Shown here: positions 10,845-21,358 of the stretch, piece after piece
Position numbering within the stretch: position 1 is the first letter of the stretch
How the letters are laid out: each line of letters opens with the position of its first letter
Assembly (NCBI GenBank): GCA_030068075.1
Contig: CM057826.1
Span: forward strand, 68,669,312 to 68,733,311
DNA from: Paguma larvata
Taxonomy: Eukaryota; Chordata; Mammalia; Carnivora; Viverridae
Reading direction: 5' to 3'
Length of the DNA stretch: 64,000 nt
Position numbers and translations under genes: made by a program
Notes under the pieces: model-generated
What the model was told of the DNA's origin: nothing
What the model saw: only the letters and a program-made list of their open reading frames with translations
The model's database searches: none

Positions 10845-11207
10845 TTTCTTAGTCAGCTTGCAATCTATGACAAATTATCCTGTGGCTTAAACAACACATA
10901 TTTATTTTTCACAATTCCAAGATGTTGGGATACCTGAGATCAAGGTACTGGCATATTAGGTATATAGTGGGAATCCTCTTCCTGGTTCACAGATGGTTCC
11001 TTCCTTTTGTATCCTCACATGGTAGAGAAAGAGATCATTTCTCTTGTATCTCTTTTTATATGGGCACTAATCCCTTTATGAGGGAGCTCCATTCTCCTGA
11101 CCTAATTACCAAAGGTCAAAAGTCCCACCTTCAAATGCCATCACACTAGGAATTAGGGCTTCAGCATATGAATGTTGGCAGGATATGGATATTTAGTTCA
11201 CAGCAGT
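10845..11207 (-). mobile_element. Solo MaLR-type LTR (MLT1/MST-like), - strand
   Basis: An antisense LTR of the mammalian apparent LTR retrotransposons. It shows the start TTTCTTAGTCAGCTTGCAAT, then GTGGCTTAAACAACACATAT, CATATTTATTTTTCACAATTC, TGTATCCTCACATGGTAGAG, CCAAAGGTCAAAAGTCCCAC and the end GGGCTTCAGCATATGAATGT. No internal coding part is attached. It is decayed, non-coding, and lies inside the older L2. The 75-codon frame at 10922-11149 is LTR sequence. Confidence 0.75.
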
Positions 11208-11354
11208 GAGGTATAAATGAAATGGAACTATATACACAGGTTGAGTTGGAGCAACACATAAAGAAAGAAGGGCAAGAAGAGAATTTGTGGTGGGAACAAA
11301 GCTGCCACATTCAAGTAATGGGGGAGGGGGAACTACTTTGTCTGGAGTCACACT

Positions 11355-11560
11355 GTGCAGTGGAACTGTCTGCAATTATAACAACCTCTGAGCTGTCCAA
11401 TATGGTAGCCATTAGTCACATGTGTCTGTTAGACACTTGGAATGTAACTCGAGTATCTGAGGAACTGAGCTTTAAATTTTATTCAAGTTTAATGGTTTTA
11501 CATTGAAGTTGAAGTAGCCACGTGTAACCAGAGGCTACCATACTGGACACATGGGGCTAG
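11355..11560 (+). mobile_element. hAT-type MITE with terminal inverted repeats
   Basis: A short non-autonomous DNA element. GCTGTCCAATATGGTAGCC (about 11392-11410) on the left pairs with GGCTACCATACTGGACAC (about 11533-11550) on the right as an inverted repeat, with GAGGAACTGAGCTTTAAATT between. This is a common mammalian hAT-group MITE arrangement; I do not name the subfamily. The strand is arbitrary because the element is nearly symmetric. It is inserted in the antisense L2. Confidence 0.65.
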
Positions 11561-12080
11561 AGTATAGTGAGTAAGAAGTGGGCAGTGTGGTGAATATGAA
11601 GGAGAGCACCATCAGGATAGAGAGAGATTAGATTATGTAGGTCTTTGTAAAACAAAGAGAGAAACTCGGTTGTTATTCAAAGTGAATTTGGAAATTATTG
11701 GCGCCTTTTAAGCAAGGCAGCGGCATGATGTGATTTTTTCTTTTTTTCTTAAAAGTAACATTTCAGCTTCTGGATAGAGAATGGAATATAAACAGCAAGA
11801 ATAGAAGGCGGGAGATTTGTCAGTATGCCACTATAATAATCCCAGAGAGAAATGGTAGTAACTTGGATTAGAATTGGACCTTTTTAGGAATATCTTTTTA
11901 AATGTGGAATTTTAATACTTGATACACTAGATGAAGGGGAGAGAAAGATAACAAAAAGAATCAAAGAAAATGTCTAGATTTTTATTTGAGTAACACATGG
12001 TTGATGCTGCCATCTACTAAGTGGGGGCAATTAGGAGAAGAGCAAATAAGTAAATAATTAAGTTTTATTTATTTATTCTT

Positions 12081-12300
12081 TTTTTTAATTTTTTTTAACG
12101 TTTTATTTATTTTTGAGATACAAAGAGACAGAGCGTGAGCAGGGGAAGAGAGAGAGAGGGAGACACAGAATCGGAAGCAGGCTCCTGGCTCTGATGAACC
12201 ATTAGCACAGAGCCCGATGCGGGGCTCGAACCCACAGACCGCGAGATCATGACCTTAGCCGAAGTCGGCCGCCCAACCGACTGAGCCACCCAGGCGCCCC
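12081..12300 (-). mobile_element. Felid SINE, - strand
   Basis: Fairly well-kept antisense copy with many CpGs (CCCGATGCGGGGCTCGAACC) and the intact head end GAGCCACCCAGGCGCCCC. The likely TSD TATTTATTCTT lies just before the T-run (12070-12080) and again at 12301-12311. Its duplicated target is in the older L2. Confidence 0.95.
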
Positions 12301-12495
12301 TATTTATTCTTGAATTTATGTCTTTTTGCCCCATATTAAGATTGAGATGCCTTGTATATCTAAGTAGAGATGTTATATAGAGAGTTGAATATACTATTAT
12401 CCTAGTCTGGAGTTCTACTGAGGGAATAGGACTAGAGATACAGGGAGTCATGATGTAGGTAACAGTGTATATAAGCCATAAATACATATGCACTC

Positions 12496-12900
12496 ATAAA
12501 ACCTGAAAAAAAAAGAACAGAAAAGTAGTGGAACTTCTCTTTCTGTACAAGTATATTACTTCAGCACAGCTGCTAAAGCAATAATTATTTGCAAATCAAA
12601 ATAGCATTAATTATTAAAATAAATATCTTGACCAAATGAATGAGGAAAATTCCTATTAAGAAATATGGTGCTCTGTAATACTAAGAGATTTCTCAGAACC
12701 AGCAAAGAAATCTGTCCAATATACTGTGGTGGCATGTGTTGTCTAGAGGCAGTGAGATTGACCTAGTAATCTCATTTTTTGCCTTTGTCTCCTGCCTTTC
12801 AATGTTTCAACCCACTTTCTGCATGTAGTATATCTGTATGGTACTTAAAATAATGAGGTTTTCTAGAGGTTGTATGTCGATGATGGCCAGTGAGAGTGTC
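12496..12900. other. unassigned AT-rich DNA
   Basis: No recognisable gene or repeat. Confidence 0.4.
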
Positions 12901-12923
12901 CAGGGGACTTTGTAAGTAGCCAC

Positions 12924-12926
<3 letters not shown>

Positions 12927-12961
<35 letters not shown>
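12927..12961. repeat. (TC)n microsatellite
   Basis: Pure dinucleotide run at the tail end of the antisense SINE. Confidence 0.95.
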
Positions 12962-12964
<3 letters not shown>

Positions 12965-13142
12965 CGTTCATTTATGTATTTTGAGAGTGGCTAGAGAGAG
13001 GGAGAGAAAGAGAGAATCCCAAGCAGGCTCCACACTGTCAACGCAGAGTCCGACGCAGGACTTGAGCTCATGACTGTGGGATCATGACCTGAGCCAAAAT
13101 CAAGAGTCAGGCACTCAACCAACTGAGCCACCCATGTGCTTC
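12928..13142 (-). mobile_element. Felid SINE with a (TC)n tail, - strand
   Basis: Antisense copy ending GAGCCACCCATGTGCTTC, with TSD AGCCACCATT at 12918-12927 and 13143-13152. Where most copies have a T-rich (poly-A) tail side, this one begins with about 33 bases of pure TC (12928-12960), so the A-tail seems to have been replaced or overtaken by a dinucleotide expansion. Confidence 0.9.
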
Positions 13143-13152
13143 AGCCACCATT

Positions 13153-13532
13153 ATCTCTTATCTAGACCATTGCTGTGGCATCCTGCTAGTCTCGTCCTTC
13201 TCAGGATGTAATCTTTTGTTAGCAGAGCAATGAACCAAGCTCTTATCTTCTCTACATAAGTCAGTATTACCAGTCATAACTTTGCTAAACACTAGAAACC
13301 ATTCAGGCACCAACATAAGGCTTTGGTGTGACTGAATGTTACTAAGCATTTGAAGATGGGTAAAGGAAGGCTACATTTTAACACTACATCACAAATTAGC
13401 TTTCTATGTTCTTGCAAAGACCCCTAGGCCTTGTCATGGCCATTAGTCCTATGGACTGCTGGACTGCACTACATGGTCTGCTGAGTTTCTGTGGGTTTAA
13501 GCATCACGCATATGTGTTAAGGGGATTACTAG
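13153..13532. other. mostly unassigned DNA
   Basis: Apart from the possible L2 end to about 13290 nothing is recognised. Frames at 13158-13349 (-) and 13406-13669 (+) have no domain, and the latter runs into a SINE. Confidence 0.35.
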
Positions 13533-13545
13533 AAAGAAATGGACT

Positions 13546-13710
13546 GGGCACTAGGGTGGCTCAGTTGCTTAAGCATCTGATTCTTGGTTTCAACTCAGGT
13601 CATGATCTCATGGTTTGTGAGACTGAGCCATGGGTGGGCCTCTGTGTTGACAGTGTGGAAACTGTTTGAGATTCTCTCTCTCCCTCTCTCTGTTCTTCTC
13701 CCACTTGTGT

Positions 13711-13774
<64 letters not shown>

Positions 13775-13798
13775 AAATAAACTTAAAAAAATAAAAAT
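13546..13798 (+). mobile_element. Felid SINE with expanded (AC)n(TC)n, + strand
   Basis: Decayed sense copy starting GGGCACTAGGGTGGCTCAG. TSD AAAGAAATGGACT is perfect over 13 bases (13533-13545 and 13799-13811). The CT-rich part has grown into an AC run followed by a TC run, making this copy about 40 bases longer than its relatives. Confidence 0.93.
13711..13774. repeat. compound (AC)n(TC)n microsatellite
   Basis: About 28 bases of AC followed by about 32 bases of TC, inside the SINE. The 113- and 98-codon frames crossing it are low-complexity artefacts. Confidence 0.95.
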
Positions 13799-13811
13799 AA
13801 AGAAATGGACT

Positions 13812-14282
13812 ATAGGAAGTAAGAAGAAAGAGAGAAAATTAGAAAATGAAGGAATACCTGTTTGGGACCTGTTGGAAGGCTTGGAGAGCATTCACATAGA
13901 ACATTTCATCCAAAATTTTTGTTAGCGAGGCACTCTTTTGCTGGTAAAATGAATAAGAATACATACCTCTCTCACCTAGATTTTCTCTGGCTTTGGCGCA
14001 ACTAGCTAAACTTCCAAATAAAGAACTGCTTAATCATCATGATGGATCAGGTCTAAGAATCTAGGAAAAGCACTGTTCACACATTTTCACGCTCATCCTT
14101 CTTATCACCAGTGGTAAAGTTGTGGCTAGCTAAATGATGATATATGGCAGGAAAAACAAAACAGCATCCTCTGAATTATCCTCAATTAGAGTTAGCTAGA
14201 AAACTCTTAAGTATGACAACAGATTTAGATACCATTAACATGGGCTAGACTTTCAAATTTATCTACTTCCTTTCTCCTGCTA
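13812..14282. other. unassigned DNA
   Basis: No recognisable feature. Confidence 0.4.
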
Positions 14283-14450
14283 TCACTCTAGCTTAGCCAC
14301 TCCCTTCCTTAAATCTTCCTTCCCTTCCATAAATCTCTCCTTTCCTCTGTCCCTCTCAGGCTCTCTTTCTCTCTCTTCCTTTTTCTCTCCCTCCCTCTGT
14401 CTTAGTCTCTCTCTCTCTCTCACTCTCCCCTCCCCTGCCCCATTTCTCTC
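14283..14450. repeat. CT-rich low-complexity tract
   Basis: About 165 bases of almost only pyrimidine with broken CTCT and CCTT units. The minus-strand 79-codon frame is an Arg/Glu-rich artefact of it. Confidence 0.85.
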
Positions 14451-14520
14451 ATTATGCCTACCACAGTTCCTGGCACCAAGTAGGTAGTCACTAAATGATT
14501 GCTGAATGACTACATAAATC
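14450..14520 (+). mobile_element. L2 3'-end fragment, + strand
   Basis: CCACAGTTCCTGGCACCAAG, TAGGTAGTCACTAAATGATT and GCTGAATGA follow the L2 terminus 'AGTGCCTGGCACATAGTAGG...TCAATAAATG...TTGAATGA'. Only about 70 bases are present. Confidence 0.55.
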
Positions 14521-14609
14521 AAACATTTTATTTTTTACTTAAGTCTATCATTATTCCCAAGAAGATTACATTATATCTTAGAAAATAGATGCACGTGTGG
14601 CATTTTACT

Positions 14610-14780
14610 GGTATGGTGTTTCTCAGACTTTAATGAGCACAGAATCCGCTGAAGGAATTGTTAAAACTTACCCTCTGAGAATCTCATATACTCAGTCAGG
14701 CTGTAGAATTAGTATTTTAACAAGTTCCCTGGAAATGCTGTGCATCACCCAAAGTTGATGTTTGAGGAGCAGTGCCCTAG
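14610..14780 (+). mobile_element. MER5A-like hAT-Charlie MITE, + strand
   Basis: Terminal TGTTTCTCAGACTTTAATGA on the left pairs with the right end GATGTTTGAGGAGCAGTG. Internal CAAGTTCCCTGGAAATGCTG matches the MER5 phrase 'AACAAGTTCCCAGGTGATGCTG'. Length of about 170 bases suits MER5A. An old, non-autonomous element. Confidence 0.65.
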
Positions 14781-15554
14781 AAAAACCTTTCCCACTTCGG
14801 CCTTAATGCATATTCAGTTATGATGCACTGTGTCTACAATCCGAAATCTGTTATCTAGTTAAGATAGGAGTGACTCTAAATAATTCCTGTAAATGTGTTG
14901 AGTATTCTACAACTTTTGTTATCCAGCGTTTTCCTTAAGAATTTCTTGAATTTTAAGATTATGCAAATATTCTGAAGAAAAATCTATCTAGGAATCATAA
15001 AATTTCTTTGTAATGTGGCTCATAACGTGGCCTCTTGTTTCGTTAGGGTGACATCTGTACGGCAAAACCAAACTGAACAGTGATCAAGTCTGTTCCAGCT
15101 GAGGAGTAATTTTAAAGCCAGGAATGCCGTATCTTTAGATCTGGGTTTTTCTTAGGGGTAAAATCTATATAACTTTCTTATTTAGAATGTTTGGTGCATG
15201 GAGATTAATTTAAATGTAATGACACTTAATATTTCTGCGCCCTTTATCTAAAAGAAAAGTATAAAAGATTAGATGGGCCAGACACTGTTTATGAATTGAA
15301 GCTTTTCCTTTAAGCTGTTTTAAATTACCCTTAGTTTACAAGTGACAGAAGATTCTAAGTAGCTACCTAAAACCAAAGGCAAATGAAATAGTGGGGTATT
15401 AACCTGTACTCGTACCAAAATGTTTTATAATCATTCATAGCCAAGGTAATTCCCAGCTGACATTTATTAGAGGAATGGTAAAACCTCGTGTGACTTGGCT
15501 TCTGCCTCAGCTAGGCACACTATTACAACCTGCATTTGCTTTTGAATGGGAAAC
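14781..15554. other. unassigned DNA
   Basis: No recognisable gene or repeat. Confidence 0.45.
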
Positions 15555-15712
15555 GACTCCCTGTTCAATGGGTCTCCAACTTAAACAGCATTAGTCCCTG
15601 GAGGACTTGTGGAAGCACGGATTTATGAGTCCCACCTAGACGAGGCTCCAAAGTTGGGTTTCTTACATGTAGCCAGGTACCGGGAAAACTGAGAGCCCTG
15701 CTGTAGGTGCTG
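15555..15712 (+). mobile_element. second MER5-like MITE, + strand
   Basis: CTGGAGGACTTGTGGAAGCA and TGAGTCCCACCTAGACGAGG follow the MER5 order 'CTGGAGGGCTTGTTAAAACACAGAT ... GGGCCCCACCC', and GAAAACTGAGAGCCCTGCTG sits near the expected end. Decayed, with unclear termini. Confidence 0.5.
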
Positions 15713-18673
15713 TATGGGTAATTAATTGTAAGGGGTCCGGCTGATCCAAGAAGATCCCATTTATCCTACTTGTCTATGGCTAAGGAGAGAATGAAGGTAA
15801 TTTTTCTGGAAACCTGGAAGTTTCTTATTCCAAGAAGTTGTTTTATTCTTCCAGAAGCAACCCCCCCCCCCAAAAAAAAAAATCTCTCTCATATCCTCAT
15901 GTCTGCCTTCTTAAAGTTGTGCTCTTTGATCAGTATGTGCACCTAGGACCCTCCATATAAAGGGACCGTTCTCTTCGTATTATGGCTAAAGGGTAATTGT
16001 TCTAATCTCATTAAATGCATTGCTTATAAAATTTCGAGGAATTTCCTCTTGTTTTAAACTTATAGTTTTATTTTTATGTGTGAGAAAGTATATGTGGACA
16101 TAAACAAATCATAAAGAGAATTTTGGACTGGGAGATTTATTGTGACAAGCAGAGCATTTCAGTACATTTTTGGTCCCTCGTTCATCGGTAGTTGGTCCCT
16201 CTAAGATGTTAGTTGACTTAAGTGTATTGAGATGAGTATAAACTTTTATTAGGACAAAGTCCAAATGGAAAACTTATTTCAGTTAAGAAGCAAAGAAGAA
16301 AATTAAGAAAACGACAACAATGAAACTTTTCAATGCTTAATTGGTGTCAAAAGCTTTCTAAACTTGAAGTCTGCCTACAGTTGTACTTTGTTGTGATACT
16401 CGGCAACTTAAGTGCCACTTTAATTACTTTCATTATTAGTGGCCTAGATCTCAGGTTCTCCTTTCCAAAGTAAAATGTTCCTTGTGAGTATCTTAAAATT
16501 CTCTCTGGCTAATTCTTCTCCTTGACATTATTTAGTGTAAACAACATTTAGTGAAGTTTTTAGTGTAAAGGAGTGTCATTTTTCTGCCAGGTCAGTGGGT
16601 GAACAGGCAGTTGTCTTCGTACAAGGAAGGACTGAAGAAAGGTGTCAGCTAGTAGATCGTCCAAAGGACATGTCGATCACCTTCAGGTTTTACCCTCTTA
16701 GAGCTTGTGCTGGTTCAGGCATATTCAGGAACAATCCATGGTTTCCCATAGTTTAGTTTTTCCTTAGTTTATGATAGTATTGCTTTTTAAAGTTACATTT
16801 TTGTTACTTGCAGATATCCATATATCTGCGATAAATTTATATATTTTTTCTGGAGATAGATAAATAGGTAGATAGATATAGAAAATATGTATCTTTCCTT
16901 TCCCTGGATGGCTAGACCTACTTCTGTTCCTTGGATAGCGATAGTGATTGTGATTTGCTGGATTTCTGTAGAATTTGTTTTCTTGTTTTTCATTTTGCAG
17001 TTTAGAATCTTTATAAGTACTGATATAGGTGCAGTTTTTACAGAATCTGCAAGTTTATCCCCTGAGGTTAAAAAGTATATTTGGTGGCTGGTTAGTCAAG
17101 GAGAGTAAGACAAGGTTGAAACTCCAGAGAAGAAAAGACAGGGTCATAGGAAATCATGTTTCAGCTTGTCTTTCTCTCATTAAAGAAGTATCTGTAATGC
17201 TATGCATGTATCATTTTTGGTGCTCTACGTATGCGAAATATGTGATCAGATTTATTAATTTTACATAGAAAAATAAAGATCAGCGAAATTATTTCTAGCA
17301 TAAGTCCAACTGAAAAATTAATTATAGATCATTATGTTTCTAGGATACTAGGACACTCAGGATTTTTTTGTCTTTTCTAAATTTTAATTTTAAAATTGTA
17401 TTTATTATTCTTACTTTTTTGTAGCTTTTCATTCAGTCCCACAAAACTATTAGGCAAAGGAATGTGTTATTTTGACAGTTGAAAAAGAGCCCTGTAGAGG
17501 GCCTGTCTAGCCAAAAGACACAGCAGTTTCTTCGTCCTCTGAGGAAAGTGCACATTTGTGCTCCTGTAAGTCTTTGTCAAAGTATACGGTAATGTGATGA
17601 CCGAGAGTCATATGGACTTGCTGCCTCTGGGCCAGAGATTTTCCTGAAATCTCCAGAAAATTACTCCTACTCTTCTTTTCATTTTAACTAACAATATTGT
17701 TTCAAAAAATATTTCCATACTTTTTTCCATTCCTACTTTATGAAGATTGAGTCAAAGGTGTAACTAAGTGCCCCTGAAACTGGTGTCGAACCCAAGACGT
17801 ACTTCGGGTTTATGCTACTTATCTCTATTTTCTTTTTTCTTTTTTTTTTTTTTATGTGCAAAACATCCAAGGTATGCTTTTCAAAAATAGTAGCATTGTC
17901 AGTCAGAGGAAAGAACCGAATATGACGGATCCCTCTTCTGTCTCTGAACAAACACACAAAGTCTGGGTGTCAGTAATTACCCTCATGAAATGCCTGAGGT
18001 TAACAGCACGGTGATTTCTGCGAACAAGAGAAAAAAAGATTCTCACTCTTAGCTAGAGGGAGCTGCTTTAAACCTAGCCCAGAGAACTTACCCAAGAGCC
18101 CAGCTGGCTAGACTATAGAGAATGCGGTTTAAAAGTCAAGTTTCTTTCTTTCCTGAAAAAAAAAAAAGAAAAACTACTTGTAGAAATTCAGCTAATAAGC
18201 TGCTCTAAAGCAATTGGTCAGCTAAACAAGAGCCTCACAGTTTTTTTTTCTTTAAGCTAAGGATAGGAAAACAGGTTGCAGAGATGTTATAAAATTTTAA
18301 ATATATCATATGATTTATATCGAAATAAAGCGTGGACACTCCTACTTTGTATATATAATTTTGTCTTATATCGTTTTGGATTCTTTTTCTTCAGTTGGTA
18401 TAATGATAGGTTGTTCACCGCCATAAAACTGTTGTTTTCAGATTATTTGCCAGTCTAGAACAATCTCTTTTTGGATCCATGGAAGCAATAAGAGGAAATT
18501 CAAAGAAGACAGATCGTTTTGTCTCCAGGGTAATAGCAGGTGCCAGGGCTCAACATGTGTTTCGGTGGGAAATTTGAGTAGCTCGTCTATGAAATTGTGA
18601 AATTAGCGTCCAGTTTCCCTTGTGTATGGTGACATTCCCTTCATAGAATACCAGTGATCATTTCTTCACTTTT
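15713..18673. other. long unassigned stretch
   Basis: Almost 3 kb with no gene or clear repeat. There is a C10/A-run at 15861-15881, T-runs near 17838-17853 and an A-run near 18157. Open frames (60-79 codons at 16793-17268, 17733-17957 and 18276-18458) are hydrophobic or basic AT-rich chance frames without domains. Confidence 0.4.
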
Positions 18674-18698
18674 CTGATTGATTGATTGATCGATTGAT
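18674..18698. repeat. (ATTG)n short tandem repeat
   Basis: About six units of GATT with one variant unit (GATC). Confidence 0.85.
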
Positions 18699-19280
18699 GG
18701 CTCAGAGCTAGTTATCACCACACAAAGGAGAGAACAGCTTGTCTTAAGTGCTACTGATAAATTTATTTCTCTTTTAACAGTCCTTTGAGAGAAACATGAA
18801 GACGCGCATTTGAAAATGACAAATGCTAGCAATGTGGTCATCTGTGATCACTTGTCCTGCTTTTTGTGACTCTGAACTCCCTTTACTGTTTGGTTGCCAG
18901 ATTTATGGAAACGCCTTTCTGAGTACCTCCAGGTTGGATTAGTTTTCATTGTTAACACTTGTTGAGCTGATTCTTTAGAGCAACTTTTGAATGAATTTGG
19001 AAAATTAGAAGCTTTGAAAGACCCTATAATTTAAGCAATGTTATTTTGATAGAGTTTATTGTCATTGTTATTATTATTTTGATACATATATCTGGAACAT
19101 TGCAATAGACCGAATTTGGAATGGAAAGCTATTATATCATGCAGAATTTAAGGCTTAAGAATTTTCAACAAGTGGGAAGTAATAATTGAGAAGCAGGAAG
19201 AACTAGTGAGGTGATCGTAGTGCTGACTGTGACTCACGGTACAGAGGAAAGACAAAACTGAACTCTTGGAAAGCCACTGC
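18699..19280. other. unassigned DNA
   Basis: No recognisable feature. Confidence 0.4.
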
Positions 19281-19296
19281 ATTAAAAACAGTAACA

Positions 19297-19503
19297 GGGG
19301 TGCCTGGGTGGCTCAGTGGACTAAGCATCCGAGTCTTGGTTTTGGGTCAGGTCATGATCTCAAGGTTTCTGATTTCGAACCCTGCATGGGGCTCTGTGCT
19401 GGTGATGCAGAGCCTGCTTGAGATTGTCTCTCTCCTTCCCTCTCTGCCCCTCCCTCTGCTCACGCTATCTCTGTCTCTCTCAAAAATAAATAAACTTAAA
19501 AAA
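19297..19503 (+). mobile_element. Felid SINE, + strand
   Basis: Sense copy starting GGGGTGCCTGGGTGGCTCAG and ending in CAAAAATAAATAAACTTAAA. The middle is shorter: GATGCAGAGCCTGCTTGAGA replaces the usual CTCAGAGCCTGGAGCCTGC, so it may belong to a different subfamily. Flanks share TAACAG (19291-19296; 19504-19510), a short possible TSD. Confidence 0.92.
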
Positions 19504-19629
19504 ATAACAGATTTCCTCGGACCAAGAAAATTATGAAAATTAGTATATTATATATGATGAAACAGCATCCTTATTGTTCCTTGTTTGTTCACACAAATAA
19601 CCAGAGCTGTGTTTATCAAAGTTCCTATC

Positions 19630-19635
19630 GTGTGT

Positions 19636-19670
<35 letters not shown>
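19630..19670. repeat. (TG)n microsatellite
   Basis: TG run with a single TA interruption. Confidence 0.95.
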
Positions 19671-19672
<2 letters not shown>

Positions 19673-20413
19673 GGACAAAGAGCTCTGAGAATGACCTTCT
19701 GAATATCAAGTACTAAAGTTTTACAGCCCAGATTGAAGGAACACAGGCAGATGGTATTCTAACCATTTGGAGTCTGCCCCCAGCCCCGCAGTCCAACCCT
19801 ATTCTTTTTCTGGTTATTTTTAAAACAACTCTGTTTACTCACCAGCCTTCTACACTAGTGTATAATCCCCCCTGAGGCAGTCACTGATCTATTTCACCTG
19901 TATATGTCCTTGTGCCATGCAACCAGACATACTACCATGCCTTGTCCACAGAAAATGTGGAATAATTACACACTGAATTAAAGTCATTGTGCCTAATCTA
20001 TTTATAGAGAACAGAAGTAAGCGATGACAATTCATCAAAGCCAAGTAGCTAGTGAAGAGTTTGATCTTATTCACTTATTTACATTTGATTAATAAATACT
20101 TCAAAACACATGTGGTCATCATATGTAGAAACATCTAAATGTGAAGTGACTTAGCTAGTTTTTTAACTTCAATCAGGATGAAGCGTATTCCTGACAATTC
20201 TTCTGCAGCTGTGGAACAGAAGAAGTCATGACATTTATTTTCGTATGGTACAAAAGTCTAACTTGTGATCTAAGATTTTGAGTATTACAGTGAAGGAAAT
20301 TGCCAAAGAGAATGTAGCCAAGGCCTTCCTAGTAGGCAATAGCCTTTTCCCCTCTTTTATATCTTATACCACTTTATTATTAGTCACACTATACCCATAT
20401 ACATATGTGCATT
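19671..20413. other. unassigned DNA
   Basis: No gene or repeat was recognised. Confidence 0.4.
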
Positions 20414-20539
20414 CTTTTAGTAGGCTCCACTCCCAGCGTGGAGTCCAACTCAGGGCTTGAACTCATGACCCTGAGATACAATACTGGAGCCGAGATAAAA
20501 AGTCGGACACTTAACAGACTGAGCCACCCAAGCGCCCCT
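20414..20539 (-). mobile_element. Short carnivore SINE of an older subfamily, - strand
   Basis: Antisense copy of only about 126 bases. The T-rich end leads directly to AGTAGGCTCCACTCCCAGCG and CTTGAACTCATGACCCTGAG, without the GA/CT-rich middle, and ends in GAGCCACCCAAGCGCCCC. This is the layout of the short carnivore SINE type rather than the long felid type. Flanking TATACAT sequences may be the TSD. Confidence 0.88.
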
Positions 20540-20744
20540 GTATATACATTTTTGATGTCAGGTTTTTGTGATACTTTAGTGCATTCCTGGGTTATCAACT
20601 CCATGAGAGAATGCACCATAAATTATGCATCACTGTATTTTATGCAGCATTTATCAGAATGCTTTGCACATAGCAGTCTCTTGCATATTCAATGACTGAA
20701 AACGTATTATCCATTGAAAGATCTGTTCAGTAGAAGCAGCACTG

Positions 20745-20945
20745 GAGAGAAGGTAAGAGTATGAACTCTCGAATTAGATCACTGCCTGATTGGAATCCTG
20801 GTTTCATCATCTTTTGTGGTTGCAACTTTGAGTTAATCACAAAGCCTCTTCTAAACCTCACGATCTTAGAAGGAGTAAAGGGCACAATGCAGGTAAGTAT
20901 TAGAGCAATGGCTGACTCATAGTTAGTGCTTCCTGCATGTTAGTT
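20745..20945 (+). mobile_element. MIR SINE, + strand
   Basis: GAATTAGATCACTGCCTGAT, TGGAATCCTGGTTTCATCAT, TTTGAGTTAATCACAAAGCC and GTGCTTCCTGCATG follow the MIR order (head, 'TGTGACCTTGGGCAAGT', 'CTCAGTTTCC'). An ancient, decayed mammal-wide element. Confidence 0.6.
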
Positions 20946-21129
20946 TTTGTTCTGCGCTTCCTACTATAAATCTTGTCTTCTGGCTAAACAAGTTACACTG
21001 ATGGACTTTTATGAAACTCTGGGATTTTAACTTCCTTCTAGATTTCCATAATAACAATGTGAAACTTTAGATACCTTTTATCTTCATGTCAATATTACAG
21101 TAGAACAGGTGTTGTTATCTATGTATGTT

Positions 21130-21347
21130 TTTTTAAGCTTATTTACTTATTTTGAGAGAGAGAGAGAGAGAGAGTCAGAGAGAGACAGAACATGAGAACA
21201 CAAGCAGGGGAGGGGCAGAGAAAGAGGGAGAGAGAGAAAATCCATGCTGTCACGCAGAGCCTGGTGTGGGGGTCTTGAACCCTGAGATCATGACCTGAGC
21301 TGAAATCAAGAGTCAAATGCTTAACCAACTGAACCACCCAGGTGCCC
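21130..21347 (-). mobile_element. Felid SINE, - strand
   Basis: Antisense copy with a (GA)n run near 21156-21174 and head end GAACCACCCAGGTGCCC. A perfect TSD of 11 bases, CTATGTATGTT, lies at 21119-21129 and 21348-21358. Confidence 0.94.
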
Positions 21348-21358
21348 CTATGTATGTT

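Larger units (their letters stand above)
10606..12495 (-). mobile_element. Old antisense L2 LINE, broken by three later insertions
   Basis: Antisense L2 phrases appear in consistent order across the whole span: TCAGACACTAGTCTAGGTAT and GCCAGGAAGCTTACATGCTGG (10630-10710), TAGGTCTTTGTAAAAC (11640), GCAGCGGCATGATGTG (11718), AATAATCCCAGAGAGAAATGG (11835), TCTAGATTTTTATTTGAG (11970), and GATTGAGATGCCTTGTATAT...GTAGAGATG (12345-12375). This is the reverse complement of the L2 3' half. It is interrupted by an LTR (about 10845-11207), a MITE (about 11355-11560) and a SINE (12081-12300). Assignment of 11208-11354 is unsure. Boundaries are approximate. Confidence 0.65.
12901..13290 (+). mobile_element. 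possible sense L2 fragment split by a SINE
   Basis: After the SINE, CTAGACCATTGCTGTGGCAT, CCTGCTAGTCTCGTCC and AGCAGAGCAATGAACCAAG follow the order of the L2 segment 'TGGATTACTGCAACAGCCTCC ... CTGGTCTCC ... CAGCCAGAGTGATC'. The fragment is short and decayed. A SINE occupies 12928-13142. Confidence 0.4.

Noticed and set aside
10845..11207. Endogenous retrovirus with genes
   Set aside because: Only LTR sequence is visible; no gag, pol or env remnant was found on either side.
16793..17268. Small membrane-protein-like frames
   Set aside because: Hydrophobic runs come from T-rich DNA; frames overlap on both strands.
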